The notes under the pieces were generated by a model, which did not search any database, was not told the origin of the DNA, and saw nothing but the letters and a program-made list of their open reading frames with translations. From Acanthopleura granulata (taxonomy: Eukaryota > Mollusca > Polyplacophora > Chitonida > Chitonidae), in the NCBI GenBank assembly GCA_016165875.1, contig JABBOT010000002.1:24256265-24320264 (forward strand): a DNA stretch of 64,000 nt. Direction: 5' to 3'. Below, piece after piece: positions 37,801-47,868 of the stretch. A program made the translations under genes and the position numbers. Within the stretch, counting starts at the first letter, position 1. Each line of letters opens with the position of its first letter.

Positions 37801-40800
37801 TGGGAGGAATCAGGGCAGAGCCCGGGGCAAACCCACAACCATTCGCACGTTGCGGGCGGACCTTCCCAGGTAGGGCCGAAGAGGAAGGCAGCATGAGCTG
37901 AACTTGAACTCACCGCGACTGCATTGGTGAGGTACGGGGTCTAACCGCCTCAGCCAGCTTCACTGTGATGAGTATAAATCCTTCACGGGTTTTGATGATA
38001 TTTTTTTGTGTTAAATATTCAACTTCAAACTATACATAAAACAATGAGTTTGGAAAGAAACGTTTTTTTCAAAAATATGTGTGTGTGATTTACCCATTTA
38101 ATTCTCATCCTGTGATGAAGTTTTTGGGTGGGGGCACTAATTATCATGGCGGTCTCGGAAATATATATACAAATGTCCATCGTCACCTCCGTTGTTTACC
38201 TCTAGCTACATGTATCCAAAAATCACTACTGAACATGGAGAGCAATTGGAGTTGCAGCCCAGACATGAAATCATATCTATTTATATAGTATATGAAGGGA
38301 TAATGGCAATCTGGTTACCATGGCAACAGTGAAAATCGACAAGGGTGAGTTGCAACACATGGTCACCTCTACACCTAAGTATTCACTATGAAATAAAATT
38401 GAGTTGCAGCCTGGACACAAAGTTATTTATACAGCATACTATATAGGGGAAATGTAGCACATAACACATAGCAAACTTTGTAATTCATCAAAGGTTGATG
38501 CTTTACTCTGGGCAGTCAGGCTCTGTCCACCCACAAAACTGACCAGAGTTTTATAAGTGAACAAATCTTTAGCTTGGTGTTAAAAACCAGCTACACAAAT
38601 ACACAAATAAATAGTGGAAATCTCCTTCATCTTATGACCCACGATATGATTTCCAGAGCTTTAACGCTACAAGAAAGTTTAGATGCAATTCAATATTTAT
38701 TTCTTCATTAGTTTATATATATATAAATAAACTGTAATTTGGAGTTATTGATAACAGATTTAATTCTTATGTATGATTCTTTCTCACTCAAGAATTTTGC
38801 CTTATATGAGTGGAGTGAGTTCCACGGGTTGAGGAAACCAGAATGCCAGGGGTAGCCTACAAATGGTCTTCAATGAATTGACAGATGGTGTAAACAACCC
38901 TATGAGTGCTGTTAGCTGCTTACTGTCCATAATTCCACAACATTTGCACCTCATAGTTCCAGGCGTAGTGTACCTGTGTACATACCTGTGTATAATACCC
39001 AGACTGTGGAGGTATTCTATAGCTACCACCAACTCTGCAGAGTAAAACTGGGTACAGTTCTCATCAAAGGACGACAGCTTCCGGAGGTAATCCAGCAACT
39101 CTCCTCGTCTGGCATACGTCAACACAAAGTCTAGCCATGAGTTAAGAAGCAAAAATTAAAATCCAATTTCTATTAACAATGTTGGAGATTTTCATAAGTC
39201 ATATCTGCAAAAATAAGAAAGCATAGGAACTTCAAATAATTCTGTGAAATTACTGCTAGCTTTCCATAGAAAAAATGTTGTGGTTAGATGGGCCACCTGA
39301 AAACGGCTAATGGAGAGCTTTAAAGTTAAATGGCCTAAACATACCTTAAAGACAGAGAGATGCTTATTCAAAACATATACCCAGTAAATATCCCCAATCC
39401 AATGAACAGATGAAATTAATGGACAATATGTCAATATGCCCAATTCACAGAACAGGTGAAATTAATGAACAATATGTTTTTACATGTACCTACCCTGGAG
39501 AAGGATAATAAAGAAATACCTATGAATAGCATTCAGTAGAATGCAGATCTAAATATTAAACCATTACGGCAAAAATTTAAACTCCATCAAAAACTTTTCC
39601 ACCAATTTCAGTTTTGTATAAAAGTTATTTGGAAATCCCAAATTACATTCTATAGAATGTGTTCAATTTTGTCGCTTTTTTTTTTTCTTTTTTTTTTTTT
39701 TTTGTTTTTGCTGTTTATACAAAATCTAAAATTTCACTGACACCTGAAAAAAAGCTAAACACAATGTAGACTATACAGGATTCTGAAACCTTGTTGTATG
39801 AGTTCATTCGACCCAAGCTGGGAAATGGATTTCATTGAAGATATCCCAACAATTCTGCGACTCTCAATGGATACTGTTGTTTATTCTACATCCTGTTTTT
39901 TGCCTTGAAAATCTGTTTTTACTGAAGAGACTTAAACTACATGAAGCCTGCTGTAGTACATGTAGATGGTCCCATTTTCTCTTAACTTCACTGATCAAAA
40001 GCTAATCTTGCATTATATTTTGGCAAACGAGATAACTTGGTGAAAGATGTAGTGGTTGTGAAATTCATATAACCTCTATCACTTTCCTGACTTTCCCGTC
40101 AAACTCTTTAATCTGGATTAAATGCAAAGAATCAACTTACCAAATATATGTATAAAGTATTTATATGCCAAATGAAAGGCTATTAAACATGGTATAGGAA
40201 AATAATTCGATTTTTTGTAATGGAATTTTTCCAGTCAAGTCAAATGTTTCTAAGCCATCAGATTCTGCACTAGTTAGTTCGTATCCAGTGGGTATCTGTA
40301 ACACACATCCATATTTAGGGGCTAAAATAGTCTCTTACAAGATCTATTCCATGAATGTATTCACAATTCGATATGCATCGTATACGCTCAAGTCTGGCAC
40401 TCTGTGCTGAGAGGCAAAAACGGAACATGCAATATTTCAGTTAGAAAAGACCACCACAGAGTCCAATGTGTAAAATGCATTTTACTTGGTTGAAAAAAAG
40501 AAAAATCCCTCCAAATCAAACCATTTCCCTGGACAATGTTTAAAGGTCTTTCATCAGACACTGCTACTTTATTTTAGCGTTTTCTTTCCTCTCAGAACTA
40601 TAAACAAAGATCTCGTTGAATCAAGAATGGTTCAGGTAGAAGCTGAAGTGTTTTTGTTGGCAAGGATACAAAGTCTTTCTGGGTCTTGGAAGGTGTAATA
40701 CATCTGAATGAAGAATGGATGAGCACCAATTTTGTTAAAAACATCCCTTTCTCTCATCACATATTGCTGTTTCCTCTCTCGAATAATATGACGTTTTTCT

Positions 40801-43800
40801 AAAACTTTGACTGGAAAAAAAGAATTAAAAAATAAAGTCATATTTTTAATTGTTTTGGAAGACCAAAACTGCATGTACCACAATTTTTAACCACATGTAT
40901 TAGGAGGATGAAAGTTCACCCCACACAGAACACTAAATATCAAATCATTGTATAAGCCCTGTTCAAAGAAGGACATGATGATACAGTTATGACAGTTCAG
41001 TATTCAATACAGTTGTTGAGAGCAACGACTGCTGAATTTGTTATATAACATATGACCAGCAAGCCACAATAACACTTAAGAATACAAGCACATGTGCATT
41101 CGTTTATAGATTAACTCAGGCATTAGTGCATTCATTTTAATGAAATAATTCAAACTTTAATGAAATATTTGCCAACATACCGTGCTGTCTCACTCAGTTT
41201 GATGTTGGCATCAATGAAACATTTATTTCCGTAAACCCACATGTCTAAGTGGTTCATTGTCCCGTGTTGTCCAGTCGCACAGCCTCTAAGAAATGCACAC
41301 GGGTACAAAGCTTCTTGACGGTAGACCCATTTCAAAAGTCATTTGTGACAGACTTGTCATGTTGACAACTACGTCATCATTTTGGGGTCAGCCCTGGTGT
41401 TGTTGTTGTTTACTTCTGAGTCTTGGTTGGTAAAGTCAGGCCCGAGACAAGTACTTGAGGAGCCGGCCTTCGAAGTCTCCATCGTTTAAGTCCACCGACT
41501 AGCCTGCCCCCAATATGATAACTTAAGTTAACAATGTGGCGCGAATAACATTCAAAATGGATCTACCGGCGAGGAGTTTTATACCCGTGTGCATTTACTA
41601 CAGGCTGTGCGACGATACAATGAGCATCTTAGACATGTGGTTCTGGCCAGACCTTACCATTCGTGATTTGGCAGTAAATAGCAACACCAAAGAGGGCCGA
41701 CAAAACGAAGACGCAGTTGTCACCATGGCCTTTGTCCTCTATCGTAGAGGATTTTTGTATCCGTGTGCCTTTACTAGAGGTTGTGCCACCGGACAATACG
41801 GGACAACAAACAGCTTAGCTGTGTGGGTCTACAGAAATAAATGTTTTATTGATGCCAGCATCAAACTGAGGGGACATCATGGTATGCTGGCGAAATACGG
41901 CTGCAGGGAGCAGTAAGGATCTACTGCTTAGCCTCTATAGATAATATTCTGTGGGTAAGCCCAATAGAGGTACCACTATATATATATGTACACAGGAAAG
42001 AGAAGTAAGCTACAGGTATCATATAAAAATATTTAAAAAATTCAACTGTGTTCTAAAAGTTGAGAACACAAAATTCAACTTTGTGAATAGGGCTTTATTG
42101 GACACTCTGAAGCTCAGAGGCTTGGAAGCCCTTTAGACTTGAACAATCACCAGCCTGCCAAAATACTTTGGCTGCAAATGTCACATCACCTCAGGTTGTA
42201 ACTGTAAGTGGAGGTTGTTTTTGTAAATAAACAGATATCGAAGCAATAAATTGGAATATGAGGTTATTTTAAGTGTCACACTGAAGTATTCTGGTCCAAC
42301 TGAACAGTCATAGATTTATGTGGGACTGAAAATGGCTACCAGTGCTTGAGACCAGTGTGACCTGTTCGGGCACGTTGGTAAGAAACCTCCTTTGGAACAT
42401 TTCCTGAGAATGCGAAGATTTCATGGCACAATTTTTCCTTAACTGGTAGTGCAGTCAGATTTATAAAGGAAATGTCTTCCCAATTTCAACAAAATCAAAA
42501 GAATCGATTCCAAATACCCTGCTGTGTTCAGGACATCCCCAGATGTCTACAGCCAGCTAATGCGAACTCCCATTCAGCTGGACAGGAAGCTATGAAAAGG
42601 ACCGATGAAAGACGATGCACTGGCCACAAACACTGCCCTAACACACTGCTGATTACAAAGAAACTTCGGCTCTTTGGGCAATAAAAGAGCTAAAACTCTT
42701 TGAGTTGGGTATCTGGTATTTTATGTGCACTTTAATCCTCGTTGCTGCAGTGGGGAATTTCAACTTCAGATCTCACTGACTAATAAACAAATGAGATAAC
42801 ATTTAGGCTGATGATATAATCCTTCAATCACTTACTAGCAAATTCCTTTCCAGTGCTGATCTCTTTTGACAAATATACCTGAAGAAAGAGAAGATGAAAT
42901 TGACTTTCATATCATACACTATGTATACTTTGAAATAGCATTTGATTAACCAAAAGAATATTTCTGCTAATTTGTGCCACTTAGCTAGAGCTGGTCCCTT
43001 TTTAAACAACATACAGGCTTTCCTTATCAAACAAGGATGAGTAAAAAAACTGCAATAAACTGAACAGAAAACAGACATGGTGAACACTATTCACTACACT
43101 TTGGTTTGATCAACACAATTTAAAGTAGACTTATCTGACTACAAGTTGATGGTTAACAGTTATCCTTATCCAGCAGAAATTTTGATGTAGGTTAGATATT
43201 AACTTGATGACAATATATGAACCAACATTGAAACTTTCATGCATGATATATTCCAAATGTTGTATCCCATGAGACGAAATTCTAAAATGACCTACCCATG
43301 GATTTTAGACACTTTCTCACAGGGTAACACTGATGAGAAACAAGTGTAAACAAGAGTATTTGGGCAAATTATAAAACTGAGTTAATTCAAAATAAATTGA
43401 GCATTTTGGTTACTTGAGGGAATTACGCACCACTGGTACATGGAATAAATTCAGTTCAGTATTTTTCAAATTGATTTTGATAAAAGATTTGTGTCTAAAA
43501 ACTCCCCTGGTACCACTAGAGCAGCAGACATTTATATTAACAGTGATGCATGATCATCAAATCTGGACACAACCAGATAATACACTACAACTGTTTACCG
43601 TGGAATATGATCCTTCACCAATAACTTTGCCAAAAATAAAGTCATTTGGTGTCCTTTTGGTTGAGCTTTTCCTCACAAGTTTGTCTGGTTCGCCAGAGTC
43701 AGCCATGTCTTTGGTAGTAGGGGATGGGGGTGTCTGTAGAGAGGGAGAGTTAACTCCCTTTAGCACAGACTGCAGGCATGAAAAGATAAAAGCAGTGCAA

Positions 43801-44809
43801 ATATTTGTTATCAACAACAGAATATAAATGTACAAGAAACAAACAGTATATCTTTTGCAACCTTACTGCTGATTTGTAAACAGAGATAACACAGTGTGTA
43901 AGAAGATAAAATGTTATTTTAGGACAACCATTGGTTGGACAAGAATTAAGGATTACTTATAACTGCACTAATGTCTAAGGTACAAGATGTATATAAAAAC
44001 TTCATCACTATACAATTTGAGGCTCCTACGGGATTATGTTTGCCAAACCCACTTTTGAGAATGGAGTGCTCCTCTTCCCCACTACCCCAACAGTTTTATT
44101 CTGGAATCATGGCCTTCATGTTTTTGTTTTGTTTTTTTGTTGTTGTTGTTGTTGTTGTTGTTTTTTATCAAATACATGCAGCGATATAAGATAACAAAAA
44201 ACTTGACCCTTGCGGAAATTTAAGGAATTCTGTTCCAGAAAACTCGTTTGAAAATGTCGGCAACTGATGTGGAGTAGCACCTACATCTCAAACAGTTATT
44301 TTCACTTAATGACATGAATTGCTGCAGATAGGCCTATTCTTCCCTACAGGCTTTCACAACAGGCTTCGAGTCTCAACATATGAGCTCAACACAATATGTT
44401 CTTACTACTTAAAGCTTTAGGTTCGCTGTACTAAAGCAAAAATAATTGCTCACACCTGTAAGCTTGCATCAGGGTTTCCACTTTTGCACTGTCTGTTTGT
44501 GTATGAGGTTTTTCAGCTACAGACTTAGCTTCGATTTCAAAAGCTAGAAGAGGAAATTGTGGCACTAATCCCTATTAACAAAATTCAACACGAAAATCAT
44601 TCGATGCGTGTATTCGTATGTAGGATGTATCCCATAAGGGACAGATGTCATGAGGCCAAGTGATTAAAAGAGGCAAGAAATCGAACTGGACTGCGTGAAG
44701 ACAACAAGTATAAAGAGGACGGGAGGGAGGATATCAATAACTCGGCAATTCCATGATGTTCACCAGGAAAACACCATGAAAGACGTAGCTGCGTGTAACA
44801 TCTTACCAT
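31868..44809 (-). CDS. PDPK1: PDPK1, 3-phosphoinositide-dependent protein kinase 1 (486 aa)
   Basis: Exons 5' to 3': 44809-44807, 43769-43599, 42878-42836, 40810-40670, 39130-38986, 37611-37511, 37117-37027, 36532-36464, 36051-35955, 35639-35463, 35179-35133, 34656-34542, 34015-33918, 32807-32753, 31975-31868. PDK1 is the AGC-family master kinase that phosphorylates the activation loops of Akt, S6K, PKC and SGK; its PH domain binds phosphoinositides at the membrane. Seen: Gly-rich loop GEGSYSTV (about residues 50-58), catalytic Lys74 in FAIKVLEKRH, HRDLKPEN with Asp169, DFG at 187-189, activation-loop Ser211 ([15 protein letters not shown]), [12 protein letters not shown], and a C-terminal PH domain ([11 protein letters not shown] ... 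FARRRMF ... [10 protein letters not shown] ... [13 protein letters not shown]). The human protein is about 556 aa; this one is shorter in the N-terminus and the kinase-PH linker. The 47-base exon (35179-35133) was chosen because it alone restores phase. The first exon, ATG only, is the least certain. Confidence 0.95.
32878..33370. repeat. Composite SINE-like repeats in PDPK1 intron
   Basis: Two adjoining repeat segments: 32878-33010 (GATTGGGATTTAACATTGC, TTATTTCAGTCATATCATGGCG) and 33012-33370, which starts with (GAGT)n and GTTTAGTGCCGTATTCAACAATG. The right part contains AGACACCAGATATGACACCCC and a tRNA-like end (TCTCCTGACTTCAAGGTGGATGCTCTAACCACTAGACCATCGAGG, given here as key blocks: CTCTAACCACTAGACCATCG). 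The right segment recurs in opposite orientation at 63640-63920, showing that it is a dispersed family. Confidence 0.7.
34989..35004. repeat. Poly-G tract in PDPK1 intron
   Basis: A run of about 13 consecutive G on the + strand, in the intron between the 35179-35133 and 34656-34542 exons. Confidence 0.85.
37714..37966 (-). repeat. tRNA-derived SINE, near full length, PDPK1 intron
   Basis: Minus-strand orientation. The (TTTA)n tail is at 37714-37735, then body blocks TACTCAAAAATATTTCACTTATACGAC, GGGCAGAGCCCGGGGCAAACCCAC and GGACCTTCCCAGGTAGG, then a tRNA-like head with a B-box relative (GAACTTGAACTCACCG) and GGTCTAACCGCCTCAGCC. Possible short target duplication GGCTTCA / AGCTTCA. Confidence 0.83.
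39677..39710. repeat. Poly-T tract in PDPK1 intron
   Basis: Near-pure T run of about 33 bases with two interruptions, on the + strand. Confidence 0.8.
41150..41920. repeat. Inverted copies of an unrecognised ORF-bearing repeat
   Basis: Three degenerate copies of one sequence lie in a PDPK1 intron. One is on the minus strand (41340-41155), translating as [18 protein letters not shown]...[17 protein letters not shown]. Two are on the plus strand: 41720-41900 ([18 protein letters not shown]...[16 protein letters not shown]) and a shorter one at 41555-41645 ([15 protein letters not shown]...LDMW). The shared DNA core is CCCGTGTGCATTT / CCGTGTGCCTTTACTAGAGG. The outer pair forms an inverted repeat with a spacer of about 0.4 kb. 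I do not recognise the family; a DNA transposon or a repeated gene fragment would both fit. Confidence 0.6.
44139..44164. repeat. (GTT)n microsatellite in PDPK1 intron 1
   Basis: About eight GTT units on the + strand between T-rich flanks. Confidence 0.85.
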
Positions 44810-45330
44810 ATTCTGTACAACAGCAAGATTTGTCAAAATGCTCCGAAATCCCCGTACAGGAGCATCCTTCTCGTCTACTGCATGTATATCACACTTGGTT
44901 CGTCTGGAGGTCTGGCAGGCGGAAGTGAACCCACAAAGTTGACTGGACGCCACCTATTGACAGATTTATGACATCCATTTCTTACAGCACTATCTCTGTA
45001 TTGAGGCTTAAAACGAAACACATACGGCAAGTTATGCTGATAATTTGCCCCATCTCGATTTTAAAGTGTACTGGGCATGATTTACATATGCAGATACAGA
45101 AAAATCCGTTTAAAAAACAATAAATGTTATGAAATCCCCAGATGGAAGGTAACCCGAGCTCTCTTCTTCCATCATTCGTTTTCTGTCAGTACGTGCACAC
45201 ATTACACTGGGATTACACGAAAGACCGCCGAACGTGGAGATTTCAGGAAACTTGCGCCAAATGACGTCAATGCACCGCTACATGTACATCCGGGGACTCG
45301 CCATGGCTGCTCTATTTACAGGCAGTAGCT
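44810..45330. promoter_or_regulatory. PDPK1 5' UTR/promoter, possibly bidirectional
   Basis: The minus strand from about 44930 down to 44807 looks like the first exon of PDPK1. It ends in a strong donor (ATG then GTAAGA), and an in-frame TAG at 44954-44956 shows that no earlier in-frame start exists. Upstream, the sequence is less AT-rich than its surroundings. It holds a GGCGGAAGT ETS-like motif (about 44920) and a perfect cAMP-response element TGACGTCA at 45262-45269. The CRE also faces a + strand CGCCATGGCTGC, so a divergent transcript could start here. Functional status is inferred from motifs only. Confidence 0.4.
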
Positions 45331-46859
45331 CGATGTCAAAATCGACTTGATTTCCACATTCTGTTTCAGGTCTGTATCTGAGTTAGGCTTACACGGGTGG
45401 ACAGGTTAAAGTCATAGGTTGCCCCTGTATGCACTGACCCATTATTGCTGGAGGTGGCGAAGACATAGTGTGTGTGCGGACCATGTCCCATCGCGTGGCC
45501 CTGAGTTTGTGTGGGTTGGGCAGTGGGAGTGGAAGTCGGAATGAAATTTTGACTGATTTTTGTTCTAATTTGATTTCCACTCTCGAGATCATTTATACAG
45601 ACCCATTTATTTCACACTTTGACAAGGTTCTGCACGAAGGGATCGAAGTGTTTCCGCTCTGATTTCGCATTGTCAAGATAAAAAGTGCAACACGTACAAA
45701 AACTAAAAGTTATGGACGAGGTCACATGACCTGATTGCTTCCACTTTCCCGTCAAAACACAATTTCCCCAACATTGTGTCGTATTTGCATTCATGCACTT
45801 CTGGTGGTCCAGTTTTACGTTTTAAGGGAATTGGCATAGTGACAGCAGCATTCCACTGCCAATGATCTGGAATGATTACAAGGATGTAACGATACATGTA
45901 GGCAGATGTTGTTTGCATGCACTTTTGTCATGTACTACTGCCCCTAAGGCCTGTGAGGGTAGAATTGAACTTAAAGCATGGTGGGTATCATAAGCAATCA
46001 CAGTAGCGAAAACATTTTGTACAAAGGTTTACATTGTCATAATTTGTAGGCATGTTAGTTGTAAAAATTGCATTTCTGGAACTTTTTTATCACATTATGT
46101 ACAGGAAAGGACATGTTGATAGGACACATCCATGTTAGTAATTAGTCATGAACCACAACTAATTAAAAAAAAACAATTTCAAAAACCGATGACCTCATCA
46201 TGTCTAGGGGTGATGTCTATTTAATAGCGTTCTTCTTCTTACATGAAATCTTATTCGATGGATATTTAAGTGATTTCAGTGAAATTTCACGAGCTTGTAG
46301 CCTAAGTAGAACGTCAGATTTTGAACAGTATGAATGGTGTAGGTCAAGTGACTTACTAGCTATGTCAAATTTTTTCAACACTGTCATAACTTTATTCTCA
46401 TAACCACTGATTTGTTACATGTGTACAACAGTCCAGTCACCACAACATGGTGTGAGTAGATTTCAGAATTTATGTAAATTGTGAAAGTTCATCATATTCT
46501 GAAAATGTCAGGTGATATCAACTTCTTTGTCGTCTGAAGAAATAATATATAAAGCAACTAGTGATAATAGATCCAGCCTGCTGAATATGGGTATGTTAAC
46601 AATGTTGAAGTAAGTAGTGCAGTTTTAAAAAATATTCGTGTCTTTATTTCAGTGTTTGGCAAAGTCATGGCATAAAACCTTTGCACAGAAGGCTGAAAAC
46701 GTTGTTTTTGTTCTATGCAACTATAACTGATAGATTTGCCATAATATGTGTTGATAAAGCTTTGATGTTCAGTAATACATTACATCAACTGTTCTTTGCC
46801 AGATTTGTGAAGTAAAAAAGCCTAAAAGTAGGGAAGCTGGTCTGTAATTTACTTTAGTA

Positions 46860-47868
46860 CATACATGGAATTACTTTACAAAAAAATTGAGCCAGGGTAG
46901 ATTGTTGTTTCTTCATGCACTGGCAGACTATCATCTCTTCGGTAATTGAGGTCATGAGTTGGATGTGATCCAACAATCACTGGTATTTTGCCGCAGAAAA
47001 AAGCCAGAATGCATTTTGTAAATTTGCTGAGACTTCAGAGTAACCCATCTCAGCCCCCATCGTTTCATTGATGGCATCCTCCTCAAAATCTTCCTGTGCC
47101 GTATCATCCGTTGCATCCGTCAACAATTCATCCTCGCACTCTGGCCCAAAGGTAGCCTCGATGTTGGTTGTCTGGTCGATGTCTATGACGACCTACGTGG
47201 CGATGTCGTATTCGTTCAAATAAAACTGTTTTCTCTTTAGGATGTCGCTCACAGTTAAATGGCCAACTGAAAACTTATGAACTACTTCAGTTTGTGTGCG
47301 CTTAGTGAATGTTTCGTTAGCTTGGCTAAGTTGAACTTTATCACTCAAGTTCATTTCCACATGCTTCACCTGTCTACTGGCCATGGTCGGATGTTGTCAG
47401 GGCAATAGCAGGGGAAATTGTGACGGCAACTGTTGTTTGAGGCATTTTTATTCAGTCACTAAGCTACTCAGTGTCAGACTCATCTTTCAGTCACAGAGTG
47501 ACTAAACTCTGATCTCCGCAGTATTGAGACGGGAGATCACCACCTGCTGAAGTGGGCAGAGTTCACATAAGCAGATTATCTCCCTTCCCACTGATGTTCA
47601 ACCAGCTGGCAAGCAGGCTAGTTGAAGCCAAACTCGGACTCCATCGGATGTCGTGTGACATGCTGTGTCGGATTAGACAAGACAGATTAATACTCACTGG
47701 AAATGTTTGTACTACAAACCACTGTCGGTATTCAGAATAGACAAGAGTCAGTTTATTGAAGGCAGTTAACATTACTGTCAAATGGAGCAGAAAAGGGACC
47801 ATGAAATGTTGTCGGTTTTGACAAGGTGTTGGTTAATTAAGGTGTCGGTGTTGAGAGAGTCCACTGTA
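46860..47868 (-). mobile_element. Degenerate Tigger/pogo-type element
   Basis: On the minus strand it begins CAGTGGACTCTCTCAACACC (47868 downward), typical of molluscan pogo-like ends. The frame 47384-47193 encodes an N-terminal CENP-B/Tigger helix-turn-helix (LSDKVQLSQANETFTKRTQ, then FSVGHLTVSDILKRKQF). The next frame segment is acidic (ECEDELLTDATDDTAQEDFEED) and ends with QQSTLAQFFCK, like the C-terminal tail of Tigger transposases. The central catalytic domain is absent, so this is an internally deleted copy. The second terminus could not be fixed. Confidence 0.65.

Noticed and set aside
42472..42684. Open frame in PDPK1 intron
   Set aside because: No recognisable motifs; flanking PDPK1 exons join in phase without it.
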